In this document: positions 10,690 through 21,699 of the stretch, piece after piece | Numbering within the stretch: position 1 is the stretch's first letter | How the letters are laid out: every line of letters starts with the position of its first letter | Translations under genes and position numbers: made by a program | Notes under the pieces: generated by a model | Told to the model about the DNA's origin: nothing | What the model saw: only the letters and a program-made list of their open reading frames with translations | Databases searched by the model: none | Source: Nymphaea colorata | Taxonomy: Eukaryota > Streptophyta > Magnoliopsida > Nymphaeales > Nymphaeaceae | Assembly: GCF_008831285.2 (NCBI RefSeq) | Contig: NC_045140.1 | Location: forward strand, 6,427,528-6,491,527 | Direction: 5' to 3' | DNA: 64,000 bases

Positions 10690-12013
10690 CATTGAACAGT
10701 GTGCCTTGAGAGGAAGGTGGCCTCTTTTTACAGTACTCTAGAGAGGGCATCCTCTCTATCCTTCATATATCAAACATGAAACTTATGAAAATGTCACATA
10801 TAAAGCATTCATTTTGGTCACATTTTTGAGATTTAGAACTTGTTTCTCAATGAAATAAAAAAAAATGAGAGATCAAGCTTTGAGTGTCTCTAAGGAGTTT
10901 TTGATGGAAAAGTTTTGTTCCTTTGGAGGAGATACAAAGAAATTGATAAATACCTATGGCACAAGGACTTCCATCTATGATGAATACATATGATATTTTT
11001 GACACCAAGTGAAAGTGTTTAGATTCGATGTATTTGCATCATAGAGTTGGATCATGATCAAAGTTTTGGGTTGAGATCTAGATCTAGAGGAAGTTTTAGA
11101 AAGCAGATCATATATGTGTGTTTGCATCCCCAAAATTTTTGGTCTTTACAATGCTTCAGGAAAATGAAGTTTTATTTTGAAATGAGAGAGAAAGGAACTT
11201 GTTTGTCGGTATGAGAGCTGACCAATTCCCAGCATCTTTACTGAGGGTAAACAATCCAAGAACTATGCTTATTCTTGATGCATTTCGTTTTTGCTTAAAC
11301 ATCTTTTTCACTCTAAATGCAGTGTGGTGTTTGAGAAAATGTTGAATATTTGATATTTCAAGTTTTTGAAAAAGTTTTAAAGACTTATTTAAGAGTATAA
11401 ACCATTTTGATTTGAGAGATTTTGAATTGAGGAACCTTTACAAATATCGTTTGAAAATCTTTGAAGATCATTTTTTTAAGTCAATTTAGTATTCTCTTAA
11501 GTATTTAAGTATGTTTAAGATTTTGCTTTAGTTCGGTGACTACCTAATTAGAGCTCCATCTCATCTCGTTAAGTTATTTTAGATAGAGGTTTTGTGATCA
11601 TTTGTAAATTTCACTAGTGAATTGAATGCATGAATGCATTAATTTTTATGATTGAAGGCAAATTATTCATTTTTACCATATTATTCATCTAAAAACAATC
11701 CTACTACCACATACATCTTAAGTTCCTCAATTTTATTTGATATAATTGTCGTAAATATTCTTATGAAGAGAGAAAAATTTTTGAAAATAGAATGAGGTTG
11801 TAGACCATCAAACATAAATTCAATAGTGGGTCATTACTTAAGTTTCAGTCTTGGTGAAGTCGATAAATGAAAAGTTCAAATCTTAAATTTTGAGAAGAAG
11901 AATATTCGAGAGAATGGAAGAGAGAAAAGATTTTAATTCAAAAGAAATAAGGAGAAAGAGAAAGAGAAAGAAATTTTTAAAATAACCAAAGAAAAAGTTT
12001 TAAAGAAAGAGAG

Positions 12014-12054
<41 letters not shown>

Positions 12055-13265
12055 CGTGAAAGGAAAATATTAACTCAAATGGAAAGGAATAAGAAGATTT
12101 TGGAAGAGAGGGAGAGATATAGAGAGATATATAGATATATATACATATATGAGAATTTGTAAAAGATTATGTTAAATGAGAGAGAAAGAGAAGACAAAGA
12201 GAGATAATTGTGTGCATGTACATTATATACACATATGCTTTTATGAAAGTTAAAATAAAAAAATAATAGGAAAAATGTCCGACTTTGATTTTTCTATGTA
12301 CGACAGAGAGGAACTTGGTCTCATGCAAGGGCTTAGGATAAGTCTCCAAAGCCTCGTTGAAGAAGGTTCTTGCTTTTGATTTTTTTTTTTGAAAACATGA
12401 TTCCAAATATTTTTATACGTGAGCATAGAAGCATAATCATTTCATCTATTACTAACAAATCTATTTCTCCCACCACTGAGTATGAAAGAAAATCAAACAC
12501 ATACATAAAATGGAGAACAATGTAAAAAAGTACTCATTGGGATCTCTAATATGGTAAGAAAGTACTCATTGGGATCTCTAACATCAAAATCAACACAATA
12601 ATAATAAAAAATTCCAACCCATGCTCTCATTCTTATCATTCATTTGCATATAAATTAAGAAAAATTAGTCCACCATACATGGACATCATCTCAAACATGA
12701 ACGACGAAAAAAGAAATGTAAAAAGCATATTTCGAAAATAAATGAAATAATGAAATTTATTTTTCCTTGCTTACTCTCGGTGCACTCAAAAGTAGCTCTT
12801 AATTCCGGGTAGGAAATCTTTAAAGCTCTCTTGCACGACCATAACGAAGTGGCGAATGGAAACAAAAATAAATAAAAATGGGAGGAGGTCTACATACCTC
12901 TAATGGAAATGATTATAGAAATGAGTCACATTCTTTAGATGATCCTAGGGTTTCCTTAAGCAAAGCTCCACAATGTTGAGGATATTCCTTGGAACTTGGA
13001 GAAGCTTGCTCTCAAGATTCAAGAAGAGGAAGAAGAGAGAAATGAAGAGAGAGCTTGGGAAAAAACTCTAAATCTTCAAATGAGAAAGCACTAGAGGTTA
13101 TCCAAGGGTTAGCTCATGCTCAAAAGAGAAAATTGTGGGAGTATTCATAGGTTGTTTTAGAGCCAAAAACGTAAAATTTGATTTTTTTTTAATTTAACAA
13201 TATTTTCATGCAAATTTTAAGTATTTTTGAATAATTTTAATTTTTTTAAAAATAAGTTTTGACTA
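10690..13265. other. Gene-free AT-rich stretch with simple repeats
   Basis: No gene is recognised. It holds a GA/AAAG-rich tract (about 11880-12015), a (TA)n microsatellite at about 12016-12051, and two close copies of GTACTCATTGGGATCTCTAA at about 12530-12585. Open frames here are short and have no family signature. Confidence 0.6.
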
Positions 13266-13337
13266 AGTGGGATTAGCCCTTAGCCCTACAAATACTCCTT
13301 TGGGGGATGGACAGACCTAGTGTCCATCCATCAAACC

Positions 13338-13367
13338 GAAAACCGCCCCCAAGGGGGCGGTTTTTAA
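13338..13367. repeat. Short GC-rich inverted repeat in an AT-rich context
   Basis: AAAACCGCCCCC and GGGGGCGGTTTT face each other across a two-base centre and could form a stable hairpin. Just upstream, GATGGAC and GTCCATC (about 13306-13330) form a second small inverted pair. No flanking gene explains it. Confidence 0.6.
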
Positions 13368-13599
13368 CTAAAAGGAGGGATTGCGCAGTATGCAGGCTCT
13401 GGCTCGATGCAGCCATGCGTGGGCGTGCTGCCAACATGCCAGGCCTATCGCGTCTGGCACGGCCCTGCCACATGCGGCGGCGCATGGCAGCACACTGAGT
13501 TCATGTTTGGGGAGCAAGATGCCCCCCTTATTGGCTAGTTTTGGACCAATAAGTGGTGGACTTCGCTTCCTTGGCCTTCAAGGGTTCCGATTCATAAAA

Positions 13600-14640
13600 A
13601 AAAATCATAAAACATTATTTTTTTAAATATATATTTAAAAGGGTAAAATGGTCTTTGTTACAAAAGGGGGTTGACTCTGTTTTGAGTGATGTCAGACTAG
13701 TTTTAAATCTGGATCAGGTTTTATTGGTCGCCGACACGTTTTAGTCGATGCCCAAGGCTTGGATCAAGGATTATGTGAGTGGTTTAATCTCAAAACACAT
13801 TTTTGGCACGAGAACAAGACACGAGACAAAGGGAAGGTTTGTGCATACACGTGTGGCGCTCGATAGCATCGAAATTTCTTGTTTTGGTCTCGACTTTAGA
13901 TTTTGAGTTTGAAATTCTTGATTTGGATCTTAGACTTTGGTTTTGGATCTAATTTGGATCCAAGAGCAACTCTATGAGTTCGTTTTCCTAGTTTGGACTT
14001 GACTTCGTTGGTGGAGGTTTAGTTATGGATTTTAGCTTCATATTTCAGATCAATGTCTGCATTTTAGATCTAGGACTTGGATTTGGATCTGAATCTTGGT
14101 CTAAAGTTGAATTTTGGACTTGAATCTTGCGTTTGGACTCAGATATGGGTCTAGAGATTCGTTTTGGATCGAATAGTCTTGAATTGGATTTAGGTATGAA
14201 TATAGAAGTTTGTTTTGGATCTAGGGTTAGTCTCGGGTCCAAAATTAGATGAAAATCATTATAAAAATGATTGGAATAACTGAGAATCTTGTTTGAGTAA
14301 TACAATTTTTTGAAAAAAAATTGGGGTGATAACAATGTGATAGGAATTTAAATGAGATATTGGACAAGATATAAATTATGAACTGGAATTAAGATAGGAA
14401 AATATGAGATCAACCTTTGAAGATCCAAAGTGATATACTTAATTGTATATGGCATGCAGCCTATGTTTACATCGACTATGGGGCATATGAAGTGATTTGA
14501 TGAATTTGCCCACACCTAAGGGTCCCATGTGAGGGGGTAAAAATGGAAAGTTTAATCAAACACATGATGTGAATGATTTAATCTTATAAACATAGGATCA
14601 AGTTCAAATATGAATATGATTCTACCGAAAATTCAGTTTA
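13600..14640. repeat. TTGGATCT-rich low-complexity DNA
   Basis: From about 13870 to 14250 the word TTGGATCT and close variants recur on the plus strand. This is the reverse complement of the AGATCCAA word of the repeats at 2880 and 14700. No coding signature is seen. Confidence 0.5.
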
Positions 14641-15310
14641 GATCCACGCAAATGCGCATCTAACCTAGATGATGCATGCAGACTAGGAACATGCATGATC
14701 AAGGCTTGGTCTCTCGTTAGGGTTTTGAAGTGGCTTTATTCGCATCATGTTTTGATCCAAAGTTTGATATTAGGTCTGATATTTAAATTGAATTCAAATA
14801 AAGATCCAGTTTCAAGTATCTTCTCAGGCTTCAAAATCTGGATTCCATAAGTTTATGCTCACAGTTTGTTAGACCCAATATCAAGATCCTAATCCGATAT
14901 TCATATCCAGATCCAACTTCATTATTAAGGTCATATTCAAATTTAAAGTTCTATAATTTGAGTTTAAGAGATATAAATAATGAGATCCAACATTGAGATC
15001 TAATGTCCAATATCAAGTTTCAGATTCATGTGATCCAAATAAAAAATGTAGATCAAAATCATGTTCCAAATTTAGGGTTAGAAATTAAACATTCCAAGTT
15101 TGGGAGATCAAATTCTATTGTGATTAAGGTTCATCTAACATTCTAATTCTAATATGAAGACCCAAAGGTTCAAATTGAGCTCCAGGTTTATGTGATCCAG
15201 ATTCAAGATCTAAATTTACAGATGACAAATCCATTATCTAAATTCATAAGATCCATATCTAATGTATTAGGACCTCAATATTTTCATGATTTGAGTTGGC
15301 TAAGGGTCGC
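14640..15310. repeat. GATCCAA-rich dispersed repeat, copy 2
   Basis: It matches the repeat at about 2800-3490 in the same orientation and block order: GATCAAG(G/A)CTTGG, GTTAGGGTTTTGA, TTTTGATCCAAAGTTTGAT, then TATAATTTGAGTTTAAGAGA. The copies differ by many substitutions and small gaps, so they are old. Confidence 0.65.
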
Positions 15311-16880
15311 ATGGACTTAAGGTTGGTGTGAGTTCACACAAGGCTAGTCAAGCTAAAGCTAGGGTTCAAATCTTGGTCTCTTATTCTGCAGGTTCTAAGG
15401 CTGGTCTTACCTAGGTTCTAGGGTTTTGACCTATGGTTTCATCTTGATCACGTATGAACTTAGGGTTTTCAAATAAGGCCTACGGAAAAGCTTTGTTTTG
15501 GAAAACCATTTCAAAAATATACTTTGTAAAGTGTGTTGATTTAGGATTAAGTCAAATTAAGGTCTTCATGTGCCTAGAGAAGAAAAGAGAATTTATTTTT
15601 CTCCTTTTTTCTTCTTAGAAAGAGCCAAAGCTTTGCAAGATTTAAAGACAAAGTCAAAAGCCCGTCCAATGAAAAATGGTTTAGTTTAGGTCACAGTTCT
15701 TCTTCTCCTTCTTCAATAATCGAGGAAACTAAACATAATTACCCAATAAAATGACCCACCTGTCACATAACTATTGTATTGAGCGAAAGACCTAACTTTA
15801 ATTTAAGCAAATATATGACTTTCAAAGAATGAAAAAGTGCTTGCCTTGTTGTGAAATAAGAAGTCTTCGTATCTTAATGGATGTATTTGATTTATTCAGA
15901 GCTATTGGAGCGGTGGAGTATTGCACCCTAGATGGCGGAAGTCCAATAGCCAAAAGCATCAATGGCTTACACTCAACTCTACATGCATGCAGAAAACAAA
16001 AAACATTATATAATTCAGAAATTAAGTGCTAAAATGGGATAAAGTAGTTCGAACTTCCAACGAACTGATGCCCCACCATAGGAAAGTAGAGTTGAACACC
16101 TTTGTTTTATCTCTAGTTTGAACTAAGTTCACTCTAACTCAGTGGAGTCCACTAAAGGAAGTAACTGATCCTAAGCCAATTAAACTTACTCTGAACTTGG
16201 AAAGAGGTAGATCTGATAGTAATTCCCTTGATCCTATCTCAATTTGAGCTGACATGACTGGATGTAATTCAGTTACATCTTTAAATGGGAGAGTGTGTGA
16301 ATGGACTAAGGTGGAGTTGGCACTATAGCATCTAGGTTATAGGGTAATTTAATTTTATATATTATTCATCTTTTTGAAACTACAAGCCAATTTTAGTATT
16401 ATAAATTTTAAATATATATATATTTTAAAAATCCGTGACTCATATCAGGAACTTGAAATTTATGAAGACCATATCAAAGATTGAGTGTTTTAAATGAAGA
16501 AAAAGGAGAAGAAGTCTGGACCTCAAACCGTTGGGTGACCGGCGCTGATGAAAAGTCTATCCGGTCAGCTCATCCCTTGACGCGGTTGAAAAGAGAGAGC
16601 TCGTCGTCCTCGGTGTCGTCTTCCAGATCACGTGATCGACCATTTTCCTCTCTCTGTTGGGGCGGGCCCACACATTCACGGCCGCCGTGAAGTCAACGCC
16701 CCCAATCTTTTACCAACCCCAACCTTCCGCCGGACTGGACCGTGGATCAGGGCACGAATTAGAATCCGACCCTAACAGAAACGGATCCGACTGCAACTCT
16801 GGTTTACATCCAATAAGCTTCGATACAAAACCCCAAAATTTCTCTGCACTTGAGGCAATGGTATCCGGACCTGAGGTGCC
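15310..16880. other. Intergenic DNA upstream of the HSF gene
   Basis: No supported gene. Short open frames (for example 15829-16032 and 16481-16690) show no known motif. From about 16730 degenerate 'GGATCCGACCC' words appear, like those in the arms of the hAT-type elements, suggesting an old insertion in the promoter region. Confidence 0.45.
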
Positions 16881-17246
16881 AGAAATAGGTCCGACCCGTT
16901 GAAGCCAAGTACCGGATCGGACCCATTCTCCGATAAATCCGATCCGGTGTCTGGGTACAAGGAACCCCTGCCACAGTCAGCTCTCCCTTCCTCCGATTTG
17001 TCGCGATTGTCACGGACGCCACCGAGGGAGAAAGAGAGAGAGAGCGAGAGTGGGGGCGGGATGGCCGGGCGCTTCCGTCCTACCAGTCTTCCTCCTCACG
17101 CCACCTTCCTGTCTACCTCCTCCTCATTTCTCGTGTCTCTCTTTCCCGGAGTTCAGGCTGCCGGCGACGCGTCTCAGTTATGCCGCTGACGCTCTCCGAC
17201 GGAGCGGTGCTAGGATTGGGGCTTCACAGGGTTTTGCGGGAGGTTG

Positions 17247-19876
17247 ATGGAGGGATCTGGCGGCGGAGGCGGAAGCGGAGGAGGAGGGGGGTCTCCGGCT
17301 CCTTTCCTGATTAAGACGTACGATATGGTGGATGACGCGAGCACCGACGCGATCGTGTCGTGGAGCGCGGCCGGGAACAGCTTCGTGGTGTGGAACTCGC
17401 CGGAGTTCGCACGCGTCCTCCTCCCGACCTACTTCAAACACAACAATTTCTCCTCCTTTATCCGCCAGCTCAACACCTATGTGAGTCCGGTTCCAGCTTC
17501 CTGAACCGATCGGTCGATTGGTCTTATTGTTTTCACTTTTTTTTTTTTCCGCCTGCAATTTCGTTTGCTTATTTCTCTGGTTGTTCTCGATCTCGATTGA
17601 TGGGCGTGGCCGGTTATTGATGTTCTGTGCGCGTTGAAAATGAAAAAAGAAAAAGTGAGGAAGTTACGCGGTATTGATTTTGGGGAGAATTGGGGTCGCT
17701 AGCTTTTTGCTGGCGCTGACGAGCTGAATTGAACTTTTCTTCTTCTCCTTCTAATTGTCAAAGTTGGGGACTACGGTCTTGGTGCTGCTTCCTTTCTGCC
17801 TGATTTTTTGTTGTTGAGATGGATTTTTAGTGATTTCCTGGAAGACTCCCTGTGATCCTCATTGCATGCCTGTCTTTTTCCTTTTCCAAATAAGAATTGG
17901 ATCTTGTGGTTGACCTGTGGAGAAATTGGATTCTCGGTGTTCGCTCTCTCTTGGTTGTTGGTGGTTGTTTTATGCAGCAATTTTTTGTCTTTTACGCCTA
18001 TTTGTAGGAATGAAATCCGCTGTGGCTTCTACAACTAACTGTTCAAATGGATAAAATGGGGCGTGTGAGAATTGAGAAAATACGAAGGATTCATACTGTA
18101 CGACGCTGCCTTCCACTTCTTGGGTAGTGTTGGTGTGTTGGAAACCTTTTCAGGCTTGTTCAGATCTTTTTCTTTTAGGTTTGGTTTAAAACCGATGAAC
18201 GGATGTTCCTTTTCTGCAACTGTGAATTTTTTTTATCATAAGAACTTTTGGTTTGACTTTTTACATTTTTTACAGTTCTGGCATTTGAGAGGTATCCTTC
18301 GTTATGTTAGCTTTGTTCTTGCACTTGACTTACAGATGTCAAATGACTGAAATCATTGTCACGGTTTATTGTGGTTTTTTCTGTTTGTTTATCGAGTTTA
18401 TTTCCTGCGAAAACTTCTGATTTCCATCTTTGTGATTGTGTTTGTCAAATGCTATGCATTGCGTGGTTTTTCTTTCATATCCTTCGGTTCAATAGTTCAA
18501 AAACTACTTTCATGATCCTTTAGTGATGTGGAATATTGGGGTCTTACCTTCATGATTTGATTCAACAATTCTCTTTGATTTTATGGAAAAGGAATAACAT
18601 TTATAGTGGTTTCTAGTGGTACTTATATGCATGAATATTGTTTGAATTTCATTCTAAAACTCTTGTACACATCAATGGGAATCCTTTCACTTTTGTCGTT
18701 TCCTCTTAAACTACTCTCTTTTGGAAGTATATTTACCATAAAATATGCATGTGAATTGTTCTTCGTTGTTGTTGATAGGGGTTTCACAAGATTGATCCTG
18801 AACGTTGGGAGTTTGCTAACGAGGACTTCACAAAAGATAATAAGCATCTGCTGAAGAACATCCATAGACGTAAGCCTATTCATAGTCACAGCCAGCCACT
18901 CTCTCAACCATCATCAGGGGATGCTGAAAGAGCAGCGCTTGAGGAAGAAATTCAGAAGCTTAGGAAGGAGAAAGATATTCTTTTGGCTAATCTTGCGAGA
19001 TACAGACAGCAGCAGGAAGGAAGCACGGTCCAATTAGAAAAGCTTGAGCCACGGGTTGGTGAAATGGAACAAAGGCAGGCAAAATTGATGCAATTTTTGG
19101 CAAAAGCAGTAAAAAATCAATCTTTCATTGACAATCTTATTTGTGAGGTCGAAAGGAATATGCAGGTAATGGCCATAAAAAAAAAGAGAAGGCTGCCAAA
19201 TGACTGTGAAGCCGTGGAGAACAACCCTACGGATAGCCAGACTGTACAGAGATCTTTGACCACAAGATCTCCAAATGTTTTGACTGGAGATGCTGAAAGC
19301 TGGGACCTTGCAAATAAGTTAAGGCTGGAGCTTTCACCTGCGGCTTCTGATAATCTACTACCAGCTTGTAGGCATGGCTCCAGTGAAGATGATGGCAACA
19401 CGCAGCATACACCGTCTAATCTAGCAGGAAGAAAAGCTGGATCTGACGAATCTTTAGAGCTTCTGGATTGTGATACATCTTTGGCATTTACAAAGAACAT
19501 CTCTTTGAGGGAAAATTCATCAGCTGAGGAACTTGATGGAAATTGTCATTTGAATTTAACACTTTCATCGTCCCCTTTCTCCCCAGTTCGTGGCAGGGTT
19601 AAGGAAACCTATGAAAAAGCTGCGGTAGAGAGAAAGTCTGGCGGCAATGCAAGCTCAGTAACGTCAAAAGAAACGACAGTCAATAACCAGGCATCTTCTG
19701 GAAGAGTCAATGACGTATTCTGGGAGCAGTTCCTTACTGAAAGGCCGGGTTCCTCGGATACTGAAGAAGCAAGCTCTACTTTTAGGACAAGCCCATGTGT
19801 AGAACAAGAAGAGAGGAACTCCATGCAGGAAATGTCATGGAGCAGTAAGCAAAAGATGCAACAACTCACGCTATGA
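17247..19876 (+). CDS. Heat-shock transcription factor, class A4-like
   Basis: Exon 1 is 17247-17480 and exon 2 is 18779-19876, joined in phase 0 across a 1298-bp GT-AG intron; the product is 443 residues. The intron lies after 'RQLNTY' in the DNA-binding domain, the conserved plant HSF intron site. After a Gly-rich N-terminus, residues 17-110 form the HSF winged-helix domain that binds nGAAn heat-shock elements. Residues 127-200 form the HR-A/B heptad coiled coil with the long spacing typical of class A, used for trimerisation. KKKRR at 212-216 is a likely nuclear localisation signal. '[10 protein letters not shown]' near residue 390 is the AHA activation motif typical of class A4, and the Leu/Met-rich end may be an export signal. 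Class A4 factors are linked to oxidative and heat stress responses; the subclass comes from the AHA motif. Confidence 0.93.
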
Positions 19877-20850
19877 CTTGTAGGAATGAGGCTGCCAATA
19901 TGACATAAAATCTGTGTCTTCTTATCTCATTATGCAAATCTTATTGGAAGTTTGATTGAAACAATTGTCTGACGCACTGTACATAATTGTATGCTCAATG
20001 TTCATGAAAAAAGTGTATTTGCTATTATGCCATAAAAAGAATCCTAGCAGGTTTTATTGTTCAAGGTTATTTTAGCAAGTTTCTTACAGTGTACCTTTGT
20101 ATTTCTAGCCATCTCAATTTATTTTTGTTTTTTTTTTTCCATAACTATCCACAAATGCATGCTTCAGGTTTATTTGACAGCACTGTCGTTGTGATCATGT
20201 ATCTCGTTCGCCACTTTGGTCCCCTGATACCCTGTATGCACTCTCGTTCCAATCTCCAGTATTGAACGTCTAAACTATTGTACGATTAAGAAGAATGTGC
20301 CAAAGATATGAATCCTTGGTTTTCATTTTGTTTTCAAATGAAGGTCGAGCCCCTACCACGTCTTACTAGCACAAGCTCAGGCAACACTGGCAGGGTTGGG
20401 ACTTCACAATTTTCAACTTGACACCTTTTACATTTCCCTGTTACCACCTGTAGTGGTGATAATATCTTTATCAATCAATTGATAAAAATGGAAGGATGAA
20501 GAAATTCGTCGCCACAATATTCCTCTTAAATGAAGATCGGTGCTTGTGAATGTAATTCTAATAAGGTACTTGACAACAATCAGAAAAATATCGAGACATT
20601 GCAGCATGCATGGCAATAAGCAGTACTCCTCAAATGTAGAAAAACAGAAGGGGTTGAAGGAACAATTTGTTCGGTAAGTATGCCATGTTCGATAATGCCC
20701 ACTAATTTGATTTCCTGAATATTGCTGTCTATAACAGAAACTAAGCACGGCCTCAAAAGGATGTATGAGTTATGAGCTTTGTTAGTGCTCTTCCTTTTAA
20801 CTAGTTAGAGGCAACAAATGTTTTTTCGCAAATTATGAGCTCAATAAGTG
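19877..20850. other. 3' flank of the HSF gene
   Basis: The HSF 3' UTR is followed by ordinary AT-rich DNA. Nothing else could be supported; open frames on the minus strand here look random. Confidence 0.5.
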
Positions 20851-20852
20851 TT

Positions 20853-20906
20853 GAGCGCTAGCTTGACCTTATATATATATATATATATAAGGTCAAGCTA
20901 GCGCTC
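20853..20906. repeat. Perfect 54-bp palindrome with TA-rich centre
   Basis: GAGCGCTAGCTTGACCTTA at the left is followed by (TA)n and then its exact reverse complement TAAGGTCAAGCTAGCGCTC at the right. The arms are 19 bp before the TA tract, which itself is self-complementary, so the whole segment can form a cruciform. Confidence 0.95.
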
Positions 20907-20957
20907 TTATATATATATATATATTTTTTTTTTCTTTTTCTGGTTCAGTACAACTCA

Positions 20958-21001
<44 letters not shown>

Positions 21002-21019
21002 CAAGCTAGCGCTCTTATA

Positions 21020-21050
<31 letters not shown>

Positions 21051-21085
21051 TTTTCTTTTTCTGGTTCAGTACAACTCATCTATAT
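20887..21085. repeat. Tandem duplication of about 108-119 bp with TA and T tracts
   Basis: TAAGGTCAAGCTAGCGCTC, then (TA)n, a T-rich run, and CTTTTTCTGGTTCAGTACAA occur twice in direct order, the unique cores starting at 20889 and 20997. The copies differ mainly in TA and T tract length, which suggests a recent duplication next to the palindrome. Confidence 0.9.
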
Positions 21086-21358
21086 GTCCATACCTAATTT
21101 ACATAGGTTGGTATAAGCGGAACACAGAAAATTTTAATGTTTTTATCTTTAATTATTTTTTATATTTAGATGACTTTTTAAATATTTTGGGTCTATTCAC
21201 AACTCATTCATCTTGATCGGCCCATTTACCAAATCGGCAGCCTCGCCAATTCGGTTCACAAACCGATTTTATTGAGTTAAAGTAGCAGACTTGAGAAAAC
21301 TTTACTCTATGCCCGTGTACTGTTGCACCAAGCAATGGCCCTTTGCGGGTTTACCTGA

Positions 21359-21697
21359 TCTCTTTTTCCCTTTTCTCTTTATGCTGAATCTTATCTGCTT
21401 TATGGAGGCCAAAGTCAAAAGGCAAAGGCTCCCACTGGAGATAAGATTGGCAGCGGCTTTGGTGGCCGTCTTGGTCTCAGCAAAAATGATGTGGTGGATG
21501 CCATAGCTTACCTACTCCTGATTAAGACCACAGGGATCCACAGGATATCAGGAAAAGCTTTTCCATTTGGACCCTCTTCAATCCAACTTTTCCGATCTGC
21601 TTTCAGGAATTCCGGGGTCGTTGAGCTGTTGAGGTGTCAAGCTGTCGATTCTCCAGCTACTCATTTTCTCATCTTCCGCCGCCGTCTCTCAAGCTGA
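21359..21697 (+). pseudogene. Open stretch of unknown origin, possible gene fragment
   Basis: A frame of about 112 codons is open between a TGA at 21356 and a stop at 21695-21697. Its central part reads GSGFGGRLGLSKNDVVDAIA, preceded by Lys/Ala/Pro-rich residues; this looks more protein-like than the neighbouring random frames. There is no ATG near the start, so it would have to be an internal exon or a remnant. I do not recognise the family and see no partner exons. Confidence 0.3.
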
Positions 21698-21699
21698 GC

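Noticed and set aside
16481-17190. Several open frames upstream of the HSF gene
   Set aside because: They overlap one another on both strands, have no family motif and lie in the promoter and leader region.
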